From IMG/VR virus record IMGVR_UViG_3300042914_002334, positions 62,001-126,000 of that record: 64,000 bases of DNA. One strand, 5' to 3'. Of this stretch, positions 31,417 to 38,819 are shown one piece after another. The notes below the pieces were generated by a model. That model did no database searches. It saw only the letters and a program-made list of their open reading frames with translations, and was not told the DNA's origin. Within the stretch, counting starts at the first letter, position 1. Every line of letters starts with the position of its first letter. The translations under genes were made by a program, and so were the position numbers. This stretch comes from a virus.

Positions 31417-32058
31417 TCATTTGATCTTTAATTCCTTGATTAGTTTAATGACTGATTCTTGTAAATATTTTTGAATCTTTGCATCTTTATTGAGTTCGGC
31501 TTCTTTTAGATTTTGAAATATTTTATGACCGTGCTTCATTCCCATTAGACCTTCATATATGGCTTTAGGATAAGCATTCGGAGCACTTGGTTGAGCAACT
31601 ACATCAACAGTAACGATTTCAAAATCACTTACTTTTCCCGAAGAGTCATCAACATTACCACTTCCACGACTACTTACCCCCAATTTAACTCCGCTTTCTA
31701 ACATCGTGCTAACGATTTGTCCCATTGGAGTTGGAAGAATTTTTAGTTTGCCGTATCCGTTTGGACCATCCATCCACATATTACTAATCATGTGACTAAC
31801 ACGATCTAAATTGATTTTTAGATCGTCTGGATGATCAACTTCTCCAAGAACGCTGTGTCCTTCAGATATTTGTCTGTTTAAATCTTCAACGGCTCGTTCT
31901 ATTTCAGACACGGGGTAAACGCGCTCATTTGCGTTTTTAACCCCGCCCTGAATGAAGATGCCCTTCATGTAGAGCGCCTTCTGTTCGCCTTCCTTGACAT
32001 TTTCTACGATCATGCTTGCACGATCAAATGTCAAGTTTTCTCTCAGATATAAAGCCAT
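31417..32058 (-). CDS. 21: Prohead maturation protease, T4 gp21-like
   Basis: 213 aa. It has the herpes-type serine protease layout: GEVDHPDD (His76) and LGVSSRGSG (Ser129/130), with a later IVTVDVVAQPSAP segment. The N-terminus has an LxE (LREN) for self-processing. It cleaves gp23, the core and internal proteins at (L/I)xE sites. The order gp20, small core proteins, gp21, gp22, gp23 matches T4. Confidence 0.94.
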   Translation of the reverse strand: MALYLRENLTFDRASMIVENVKEGEQKALYMKGIFIQGGVKNANERVYPVSEIERAVEDLNRQISEGHSVLGEVDHPDDLKINLDRVSHMISNMWMDGPNGYGKLKILPTPMGQIVSTMLESGVKLGVSSRGSGNVDDSSGKVSDFEIVTVDVVAQPSAPNAYPKAIYEGLMGMKHGHKIFQNLKEAELNKDAKIQKYLQESVIKLIKELKIK

Positions 32059-32071
32059 TTACACTGAATCC

Positions 32072-32980
32072 TTAAACTTTGCGTTTCTTACTTAGTTTGC
32101 TTTCTGGAACTGGACTCTTTGCCTTAACAGTTTCGCTTTTTGGCTTAGGTGCAGATTCTCCGTGACCCCCAGCAACTTTCTTTGCTCCATTAGGGGTGTT
32201 TCCAAATTTTCCAGCGTGTGGAAGATTTCCTGCACTACTGGTGTGATATGGAGAACTTGGTCCTTTTGGTCCTGTCGGAACTGTTTCAGATGCTCCGCCA
32301 ATCTTTGTTGGCTTAACAACGCTGCCTACTGGTCCTTTTGCTCCAGCATTTGCTGCTACTGGACTTGTTGCCTTTATAGCCTCATGCTTTGGCTGTGGTG
32401 CTTTTTGAAGTTGAACGCTTTCCATTACTTCTTCTTCTTCGTCTCCCATGCCTTCTTCATCGCCCATGTCTTCTTCATCGCCCATGTCTTCTTCATTGCC
32501 CATGTCCATGTCTTCTTCACCACTCATGCCTTCTTCTCCGTGCATTAGAGATTCAAACTCGGCCATGAGTTCGTCCAATTTGTCTTCTAAGTTCATGATG
32601 TCTGACTTAGAGGCAGGCTCTTCATCACCCATGCCTTCTTCGTCTCCCATGTCCATGTCTTCTTCGTCTCCCATGTCCATGTCATCGCTCATGTCCATGT
32701 CTTCTTCGTCTCCCATGTCCATGTCTTCTTCGTCTCCCATGTCCATGCCTTCTTCGTCTCCCATGTCCATGTCTTCATCGTTTTCTTCCATCATGTCATC
32801 TGAGCCTTCGCTTTCATGTGATATTTCATCTGAAAGTGACTCGACACTATCTCTATCCATTAGACTTTCATAGATTGCTCGACTTTGCTCAACGACAATC
32901 TCATGAAATAATTGTTCTGCTTTTTCTTGATTCTCACTTAAGATAAGATCAATAAGTTTTTCGTACTTTGCTGTAGACAT
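32072..32980 (-). CDS. Prohead core protein, gp67/gp68-like, with acidic repeats
   Basis: 302 aa. The N-terminal ~45 residues (KYEKLIDLILSENQEKAEQL) resemble T4 gp67 (LIEAIKSNDLVAARKLF). Residues ~65-185 are tandem acidic repeats of the type EDMDMGDEE, interrupted by a short coiled-coil-like insert (SDIMNLEDKLDELMAEFESL). The last ~110 residues are basic, rich in Pro, Gly and Lys. This acidic-then-basic layout suits a prohead core protein that is later cut. T4 gp67 is only 80 aa, so this is a strongly expanded relative. Confidence 0.8.
   Translation of the reverse strand: MSTAKYEKLIDLILSENQEKAEQLFHEIVVEQSRAIYESLMDRDSVESLSDEISHESEGSDDMMEENDEDMDMGDEEGMDMGDEEDMDMGDEEDMDMSDDMDMGDEEDMDMGDEEGMGDEEPASKSDIMNLEDKLDELMAEFESLMHGEEGMSGEEDMDMGNEEDMGDEEDMGDEEGMGDEEEEVMESVQLQKAPQPKHEAIKATSPVAANAGAKGPVGSVVKPTKIGGASETVPTGPKGPSSPYHTSSAGNLPHAGKFGNTPNGAKKVAGGHGESAPKPKSETVKAKSPVPESKLSKKRKV
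32440..32790 (-). repeat. Tandem acidic-coding repeats inside core protein gene
   Basis: Degenerate repeats of about 15-24 bases encode M-G-D-E-E-D/G-M-D blocks, about a dozen copies in two clusters. Likely prone to slippage and copy-number change. Confidence 0.85.
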
Positions 32981-33016
32981 TTCTTCTCCTTTAAGTAAAA
33001 TGGCTTTACATAAAAC

Positions 33017-33024
33017 TATTTACA
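33017..33024 (-). promoter_or_regulatory. Late promoter-like octamer for core protein gene
   Basis: TGTAAATA, 36 bases upstream of the ATG at 32980. The leader contains AAAGGAGAAG. Confidence 0.4.
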
Positions 33025-33033
33025 CCATAAACA

Positions 33034-33064
33034 AAAAAACAGCGCAAAATGTGCTGTTTTTTTA
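33034..33064. terminator. Bidirectional hairpin terminator
   Basis: AAAACAGC / GCTGTTTT stem with flanking A and T runs, between 33099-33317 and the core protein gene. Confidence 0.8.
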
Positions 33065-33098
33065 CATTTTCTATACTTTTTGATGATAGCAAAAGTAT

Positions 33099-33317
33099 TT
33101 AGAGTGCGGATTGTGCTGGGGGTGCATATTGCTGTCTTATCTTTTTTAGATTCTTTGCCTTTTCATATGCTTGAACTTCGTTCATTCTACGAATTTTGTT
33201 TATGGCAGCCAGAGTGAGTTTTGTTTTTCGCGTTTCTCCCCAACGAGGCTGACTATTATCATTTTCAACATCTTGAAAATTGGTTGGGACTCGATCATAA
33301 AATTCTAATAAAAGCAT
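33099..33317 (-). CDS. Small conserved head-cluster protein
   Basis: 72 aa. MLLLEFYDRVPTNFQDVEND is followed by RKTKLTLAAINKIRRMNEVQ and a C-terminal QQYAPPAQ. I recall similar proteins between portal and protease in cyanophage-type genomes, with the motif LTLxxINKxRxxN. The LLE near the start could be a protease site. The ATG is 5 bases after GATAAATA, with no SD. Possibly a reduced gp67/68-type core protein; function unproven. Confidence 0.72.
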   Translation of the reverse strand: MLLLEFYDRVPTNFQDVENDNSQPRWGETRKTKLTLAAINKIRRMNEVQAYEKAKNLKKIRQQYAPPAQSAL

Positions 33318-33322
33318 AAATC

Positions 33323-33330
33323 TATTTATC
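33323..33330 (-). promoter_or_regulatory. Late promoter octamer, leaderless spacing
   Basis: GATAAATA ends 5 bases before the ATG at 33317 and abuts the gp20 stop region. Confidence 0.55.
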
Positions 33331-33331
33331 C

Positions 33332-35095
33332 TTATGCTGTTGGGACTGGCTCTGGAGGAATTGCCGGGCCCGAGCCTCCAACTCCACCTGGACCACCAAT
33401 TTCTTGTCCTGGAACTTGAGTCTCTCCTTCTTCCGGCATATCTTCGACAGTTTCCAAATCACTCTCTATATCGCTGGTGCTTAGACCTATACTTCTAAGA
33501 TCAGTGCCCTTAGATGTTTTTTCTTCATCTTCTGGTTTGCTTCTTTCTTCTGCCCATAGTTTTTCGTTCTTCTTGATTTCTTCCTGAGATAGTCCAAGAA
33601 ATCTTTCCATTGCAAATCTGACGCTAATATATGGCAGTTGAGCAACTGAATTAAAGACATTTACTCTAACTTGATCAATTTCACTTTGTCTGTATGCAGC
33701 AAAGTTTTGTGGAGGATTAAATGTTAAATCAAAAAGTCCGCTATCTATGTTAAAGCCACGCCAACGCAAGAATAACTTAAACTCTTCGTTTAATTTTCTT
33801 GCCATATAACTTTGCAATCTTTCGCAGTATTGATTAAATCTATATTCTTGAATTAGTGCAGTTCCTACTTTGCCGTCAACTAAAGGTCTTTCGCTATCTT
33901 CTGGCCCAGTTGGCAAATAACTACTTGGAACTCTGAGTCCACGAGCAAGACGATTGTTAAAGTATTTAAGATCGTCTATTTCTCCGAGATTTTGTCCACC
34001 AGGAAGTGTAGTGACGTCACTTCCACGACCATCTGCCGTTACTGGGAAGAAATAATCTTCATTTATAGATAATGGATTATATGTTGCATCCAGCATACTT
34101 TGACCACCATTTATTGATGGTATTCTTCTTTGATGTATTTCGTCTTTAATTCGGTTTACAAATGCCATAGCAAGATGACTTGGCATATTTCCAACATCTA
34201 TCTTAAATATTCTTCGTTCTGGTGCTCTTTGAACTCGATAAATCAATATGGCATCTTCTAACAGTTCTTTTTGCTTGTAAACTTTGAAGATGTTTTCAAG
34301 TATGCTTTGTCCAAATGGCCAATAACGGTCAAGACCTTCAGTCAATGACATGTGAACCACATGTTTAGCGTCTATGGCACTTTCATTTATACCCAAACTA
34401 AATCTGCTGCCAGTAGTTCCATATGGTTCATTCGGCACCGTATAACTATAAGGAGCACTATAACCAGCAGTAGGAGGTTGTGCCTGAAAGTCAGTAGTTG
34501 TCTTTTCTGCTACGCTTAAATTTTGTAAATTTGGATTTATGTCTTTGATAATATATTGTTCAGGTTCTTTTCCTTCGCTTTCATTGACAATGACTTTTAC
34601 TACTTTGGTCATATCAACCCAATACAACTTAAAGTTTTCTGGATCGCGAACAAATACCTGATCGCCGTATTTTACGGTGTTTCTAAATATCTTGAAGATT
34701 CTGGTGTTCATTTCATTTAGATTACACCATTGTTGTAGTTGCTTTTTAATCAACTCTACTTCGGTTGTAGTAGGCTCATCATTGAATTGAATTTCAAACG
34801 GAGTATTGTTTTGTTCATTTTTTTGAGTGCTAAACTCTGACAGAATATCCAAACAAGCATTTATTTCTGGATCCACATCCATCATTTCATACTGATTGTA
34901 TCTTTCAATTCTATTTGGATGTCCTGTATATACTTCTGCTAATCTACTTTGATAATTTCTAAACGCAAATTCATTGGTCCAATTTCCAGTTGGTGTTTGA
35001 TTCATCCCTGCGTTCCAGGAATTAGAATTGCTGTTGCTTCCGCTTATTGGACTAAGCGCGCCGTGTTGATTGGTAAATTTGCGTTTGTATGACAT
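33332..35095 (-). CDS. 20: Portal vertex protein, T4 gp20-like
   Basis: 587 aa. Typical gp20 segments: RLAEVYTGHPNRIERYNQYE, DPEINACLDILSEFSTQ, RVQRAPERRIFKIDVGNMPS and a later YLPTGPEDSERPLVDGKVG. The C-terminal ~60 residues are acidic, then Gly/Pro-rich. It forms the dodecameric DNA channel bound by gp17. A GATAAATA late octamer is 18 bases upstream. It follows the tape-measure gene with a 24-base gap. Confidence 0.94.
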   Translation of the reverse strand: MSYKRKFTNQHGALSPISGSNSNSNSWNAGMNQTPTGNWTNEFAFRNYQSRLAEVYTGHPNRIERYNQYEMMDVDPEINACLDILSEFSTQKNEQNNTPFEIQFNDEPTTTEVELIKKQLQQWCNLNEMNTRIFKIFRNTVKYGDQVFVRDPENFKLYWVDMTKVVKVIVNESEGKEPEQYIIKDINPNLQNLSVAEKTTTDFQAQPPTAGYSAPYSYTVPNEPYGTTGSRFSLGINESAIDAKHVVHMSLTEGLDRYWPFGQSILENIFKVYKQKELLEDAILIYRVQRAPERRIFKIDVGNMPSHLAMAFVNRIKDEIHQRRIPSINGGQSMLDATYNPLSINEDYFFPVTADGRGSDVTTLPGGQNLGEIDDLKYFNNRLARGLRVPSSYLPTGPEDSERPLVDGKVGTALIQEYRFNQYCERLQSYMARKLNEEFKLFLRWRGFNIDSGLFDLTFNPPQNFAAYRQSEIDQVRVNVFNSVAQLPYISVRFAMERFLGLSQEEIKKNEKLWAEERSKPEDEEKTSKGTDLRSIGLSTSDIESDLETVEDMPEEGETQVPGQEIGGPGGVGGSGPAIPPEPVPTA

Positions 35096-35113
35096 TAGAA
35101 TAATACTCTCTTA

Positions 35114-35121
35114 TATTTATC
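35114..35121 (-). promoter_or_regulatory. Late promoter octamer for gp20
   Basis: GATAAATA, 18 bases upstream of the ATG at 35095. Confidence 0.55.
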
Positions 35122-37540
35122 ATGACATACTGTGAGTAAGTAGTTTTCCTTGTATGTTTCTACTTGATGTTAGAGTGTCTTGTATCGCTCTGAAGTTTTC
35201 ATTGTTGGATTTCATTTGTTCGATGAGTATTTCCAAATTTGAATTTGTTTCTTCCTGAGAATTTTTTAATTGAGACATGCTGTTCTTTATTGTTTCAGAA
35301 AGATTTGATATCTCAAAGTCAGTTAGCATTCCAGGCCCATTAAATGCTTGCCCTTTTATTTCAACTGGTATAGTTTTGCCGTCTGGTAGTGGGACTACAG
35401 CCTCTGGACCTGCTTCTCCTGCTATAGAAATTCCTCGTGTGATACCGCCTTTGGCCATCAACTCAGCATGAAAGTGATCTCCTGTTCCGTGTTTTTGTGT
35501 GTGATATCCTTCTACTACTTTTGCAAAACCAAGGTCTTTTAATACCTTTGTTATCGCAATTGCTTCTTCTTTTGTTGGTTTTGGATCAATTGTAAAATCA
35601 ACGGCTTTTCCTTGTCCATGTGCTTTTCCTTTTCGATCTTTATACAGATCGTTAAAAGCAGTTATAGTTGTTCCAGGATACATTTTGACAAATTGTTTCA
35701 TTTTGTCAACGACTTCCTGACTTACATCCCCTCCAGCAACCGACTCGTCGCTTTTAATTTTTAATCCCTCAAATCGTTTGTCACTTGCAGTCAATTTAGC
35801 GCCCGATGCAGATGGGCCCGCTGATGCTGCTTCTGTATCTTTTCTTCGTTCTGCTTCTCGTTTTTTGAATTCAACTTCTACTCTTTTTTTTGCTTCTGCA
35901 ACTTCTCTTTCTTTATCTTTTAATTTTTGTTGCTGGCGAGAAATTCTTGAGTCTGACTGAACTGTGGTTGTCTGTTCTTCTGGGCTGGCGGGAGTAACTT
36001 GTTGAGAAGATTCTTTTATTAAACTATTTAATGTTTTTCGTTCTTCTGTTTCTTCCTTCATTGCTTTTCTTAAATCTTGTCTTGCTTTTACATCTGCCGG
36101 CAAATCTTTTCCTACCCAATCATAAATTTTACTAATAGTAGCGTCTACGGCAGTAGCCATTCCTTCGATTGCCCAAGTGGCACCCTCACTACTAACCATT
36201 AGTTTATCAAGATTTGCCGCGGCATTGTATAATTTTTGTTTTGCATTAGCCAACTCCGCATTTTGTCCTTCTGTGGCTTTAAGATTTTTTTCTCTTTCTT
36301 TTATAATTTTTTCTGCTTGTTGCGGAGTTAGTTCTCCACGATTTACCATATTTCTTAATTGAGCATACTCCTTGGTGTATATGGATGCATCACCAACGTG
36401 CTTGGCGAGTTGTGTTATATTTGGAATAGTCTGCTTGGCTGCTTGTTGAATTAAATTAAATCCATCGGTTGCTTTTAACGTTCCCGATCTTATTTTTTCA
36501 ACTATTTCTACGCCCATTCCACCAGTTTGCATAACAAATTGTCTGGCTGCTTCAGTTCCCACACTTCCACTCATCATGTCGCGAAGTCCCTGTGCAATCG
36601 AGTCAGCACCTGTTGATTTTAGTACTACGTTTAAATCATTTGCCGCATCTTGAACATCTTTTGGCAAATCAGCAAGGGCAGCAGCAAATCTGGTTTCACT
36701 CATTGCCTGATCGCGAATAGATTGAATGTCTTTTTTCTGCAATCCAGTTAGTTTGCTTAGAGTATCTAATTCTTTAATATATGCTTCGGTCCCCTCTTTT
36801 AAATCTTTAGTATTTTTATTTCCAATCAAGCCCCATTTTTGCTGTTGACTTAAGTATGTGAGTTGATAATCATTAAAATCACTTACAGAAATACCAAGTT
36901 TCTGAAAGTTTTCTCTCATGTCTCTACTTTCAATTGATATATCTTCAAATCTTTGTCGACCGCTTACTGCACTTCCGCCAAATGCCGCAAGTTCTTTACT
37001 AAATTTCGTAAGTATTTTAGTGCTATCACTAAAATTCATTCCAGTTCTGTCAACGGTGTCAGTTAAATCTTCAAACTTCTCAAGCACTCCAGATGAAGCA
37101 AGTTGTTCAAAATTTCCATATGCTTTTTCAAAACTCTTTAGTAACTCTTGAGCGATAGTTCCTGCTACTTCTACGCCTGCTTTTGCTATATTTCCAAATA
37201 TAGGAACAACGGAAGATATTGCTCCAGCAAGTCCAGATAACCCTTTTGTTGCTACTGATACTAAGCCACTAAGTGCAGTAAATGATCCGGCGGCGCCCTG
37301 TATTTGATTTGAAAGAGACATGACCGTGTTTGCATATTGCACGGTCGCTTGTTGCATTTTGTTGAGATTTTCTTTTCTCTTTTTTAGTTCCTGTTCAGAA
37401 AACCCAGCACTTTCTCTCAGTGAGTCGGTTGCCATTCCCCCAGATCGACGAATCGCAGTTCCAAATTGATTTATAGCACTCGATGCACTTATTATGTTTT
37501 CGATTGCTTCTTGAATTGATTCGGGTGAATTTGTAGCCAT
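35120..37540 (-). CDS. Tail tape-measure protein with embedded M15-type peptidase
   Basis: 806 aa. The N-terminal ~450 residues are helical with a hydrophobic Gly/Ala stretch (~60-130). The ~480-590 region is charged coiled coil. Residues ~600-695 look like a D,D- or L,D-peptidase of the M15 type: HGQGKAVDF (H641, D648) and DHFHAE (H689/H691) as zinc ligands. Then comes IAGEAGPEAVVPLPDGKTIP, the GEAGPEAVxPL end motif of many tape-measure proteins. It sets tail length and could digest the wall on entry. The divergent gp26/gp51-like genes next door fit the role of chaperones for this protein. T4's own gp29 lacks such a peptidase. Confidence 0.85.
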   Translation of the reverse strand: MATNSPESIQEAIENIISASSAINQFGTAIRRSGGMATDSLRESAGFSEQELKKRKENLNKMQQATVQYANTVMSLSNQIQGAAGSFTALSGLVSVATKGLSGLAGAISSVVPIFGNIAKAGVEVAGTIAQELLKSFEKAYGNFEQLASSGVLEKFEDLTDTVDRTGMNFSDSTKILTKFSKELAAFGGSAVSGRQRFEDISIESRDMRENFQKLGISVSDFNDYQLTYLSQQQKWGLIGNKNTKDLKEGTEAYIKELDTLSKLTGLQKKDIQSIRDQAMSETRFAAALADLPKDVQDAANDLNVVLKSTGADSIAQGLRDMMSGSVGTEAARQFVMQTGGMGVEIVEKIRSGTLKATDGFNLIQQAAKQTIPNITQLAKHVGDASIYTKEYAQLRNMVNRGELTPQQAEKIIKEREKNLKATEGQNAELANAKQKLYNAAANLDKLMVSSEGATWAIEGMATAVDATISKIYDWVGKDLPADVKARQDLRKAMKEETEERKTLNSLIKESSQQVTPASPEEQTTTVQSDSRISRQQQKLKDKEREVAEAKKRVEVEFKKREAERRKDTEAASAGPSASGAKLTASDKRFEGLKIKSDESVAGGDVSQEVVDKMKQFVKMYPGTTITAFNDLYKDRKGKAHGQGKAVDFTIDPKPTKEEAIAITKVLKDLGFAKVVEGYHTQKHGTGDHFHAELMAKGGITRGISIAGEAGPEAVVPLPDGKTIPVEIKGQAFNGPGMLTDFEISNLSETIKNSMSQLKNSQEETNSNLEILIEQMKSNNENFRAIQDTLTSSRNIQGKLLTHSMS

Positions 37541-37551
37541 ATTTTATGGAA

Positions 37552-37559
37552 TGTAAATA
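37552..37559 (+). promoter_or_regulatory. Late promoter-like octamer for gp26
   Basis: TGTAAATA on the plus strand, 35 bases upstream of the ATG at 37595. Confidence 0.4.
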
Positions 37560-37568
37560 GTTATATGC

Positions 37569-37576
37569 TATTTATC
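37569..37576 (-). promoter_or_regulatory. Late promoter octamer for tape-measure gene
   Basis: GATAAATA on the minus strand, 28 bases upstream of the ATG at 37540. Confidence 0.55.
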
Positions 37577-37594
37577 TAACCAAAAAGGACAAAA

Positions 37595-38419
37595 ATGAGC
37601 AACAATCCATTAAAACAATATTTTCGTCGCCCTGCTATTTACATCAAATTGCCAAGTGAAGGCAAGTATTACGACAAGTCTGTAGTAGAAACAACAGAAA
37701 TGGGCGATATTCCAATTTACCCAATGACTGTACTGGATGAAATAACAAGCAAAACTCCAGACGCCGTTTTCAACGGTCAAGCAGTAGTAGACATCATACA
37801 TAGTTGTGTTCCAAACATAAAGAATGCGTGGGAAATAAATGTAATAGACTTAGATGCAATTCTTGTTGCAATCAAAATTGCAAGTGCCGGAGAAAAAATG
37901 GGTGTCTCCACGGTTTGTCCACAATGCTCAACTGAAGCAGAATATGATATCGATCTCATACAAGTATTAAGTAATCAAAAGAATGTTGATTATAGTGTTC
38001 CATTAAAGATTCGAGAGTTAGAAATAAAATTTAAGCCTCTCACATATTTGGAAACAAACAAAAACAATCTTGCTCAATTTGAATTGCAAAAAGCATTACG
38101 CGATCTTGACGGATACGAAGATTCCGAAGAAAAACAAAAGATAATAAACAAAACAATGCTAAGTCTAAACAAAAAAGTTGCTGAAATTGTCGCTGCAACT
38201 ATCGAATTCATTAAAACTCCAGAATGTGTAGTATATGAAAAAGAATATATTGCAGAATTTTTAGAAGAATGTGACAAGATGACTAATAGTGCAATCAGAG
38301 ACAGAAGCGTTGATCTAAAGAGTCAAAGTCAATTGAAGCCGCTTCATCTTAAATGTCAAAATTGTTCTACTGAATATTCACAACAACTAACTCTAAATAT
38401 AACCGATTTTTTCGATTAA
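37595..38419 (+). CDS. 26: Baseplate hub/tape-measure chaperone, T4 gp26-like
   Basis: 274 aa, SD AAAAAGGAC. The N-terminal YFRRPAIYIKLPSEGKYYDK and IPIYPMTVLDEITSKTPDAV match the T4 gp26 family. Two CxxC pairs (C108/C111 and C254/C257) probably form a zinc ribbon. It ends ITDFFD. The last codons contain T TTT TTC followed after 5 bases by a 9-bp stem, predicting a -1 frameshift into the gp51-like frame. It diverges from the tape-measure gene. Confidence 0.88.
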   Translation: MSNNPLKQYFRRPAIYIKLPSEGKYYDKSVVETTEMGDIPIYPMTVLDEITSKTPDAVFNGQAVVDIIHSCVPNIKNAWEINVIDLDAILVAIKIASAGEKMGVSTVCPQCSTEAEYDIDLIQVLSNQKNVDYSVPLKIRELEIKFKPLTYLETNKNNLAQFELQKALRDLDGYEDSEEKQKIINKTMLSLNKKVAEIVAATIEFIKTPECVVYEKEYIAEFLEECDKMTNSAIRDRSVDLKSQSQLKPLHLKCQNCSTEYSQQLTLNITDFFD

Positions 38420-38457
38420 AGCTTCTTAAACTCGATCACGCAGAGATGAAGAAGCTT
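38405..38457 (+). other. Predicted -1 programmed ribosomal frameshift site
   Basis: Slippery heptamer T TTT TTC at 38407-38413, read in frame as GAT TTT TTC GAT TAA. After a 5-base spacer, AAGCTTCTT (38419-38427) pairs perfectly with AAGAAGCTT (38449-38457) across a 21-base loop. A -1 shift continues FFRLKLLKLDHAEMKKLG into the gp51-like frame and gives a product of about 349 aa. Confidence 0.8.
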
Positions 38458-38643
38458 GGTGATGACATGTGGCGTGAAGCACTTAATATCAGATCAGTTG
38501 CAATGAAAATGGCTTGGTATAGCCGTGGTAGCATGCAGTATGTCGATGTGCTCAATTTAAGCACTGACGAATTTAATCTGTTCAATAAACTAATAGATTC
38601 CAATTTGGAAACAACTAAGAAATCAAAACTGCCGTTCTTCTAA
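38446..38643 (+). CDS. 51: gp51-like hub assembly extension (frameshift partner of gp26)
   Basis: 65 aa if started at the ATG at 38446, product MKKLGDDMWREALNIRSVAM and so on, ending KSKLPFF. There is no good SD (only GCAGAG upstream). The frame is open back through 38407, where it meets the slippery site at the gp26 stop. Expression as a gp26-gp51 fusion is therefore likelier than free initiation. The cassette resembles the lambda G/GT tail chaperones. gp51 and gp26 are both needed for T4 hub assembly. Much shorter than T4 gp51 (249 aa). Confidence 0.75.
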   Translation: MKKLGDDMWREALNIRSVAMKMAWYSRGSMQYVDVLNLSTDEFNLFNKLIDSNLETTKKSKLPFF

Positions 38644-38665
38644 AAACGAGAGCCCATGGCCTCGT

Positions 38666-38700
38666 TTGCCAGATGCCTCTTTGAGGCATCTGGCAATTTT
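38666..38700 (+). terminator. Strong rho-independent terminator
   Basis: 14-bp stem (38666-38679 with 38683-38696), TTT loop, then TTTT. It ends the gp26/gp51 unit. A smaller AAACGAG/CTCGTTT hairpin overlaps its left side. Confidence 0.92.
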
Positions 38701-38805
38701 ACTTCTTCATTCGTGTAATACATACAGAGAATTTAAAGTAGATATATGTGCGCAATATCTATGTTTATTAGTCATATGCATGCACTTATATGTGTGAGAT
38801 AAAAG

Positions 38806-38813
38806 TATAAATG
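38806..38813 (+). promoter_or_regulatory. Late-promoter-like TATAAATG before structured region
   Basis: One mismatch from TATAAATA, on the plus strand about 10 bases before the first hairpin of the structured-RNA candidate. Confidence 0.35.
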
Positions 38814-38819
38814 TAAAAC

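Noticed and set aside
32440-32790. Possible CRISPR-like array
   Set aside because: The repeats are short, contiguous and in frame within an acidic protein. There are no unique spacers and no cas genes.
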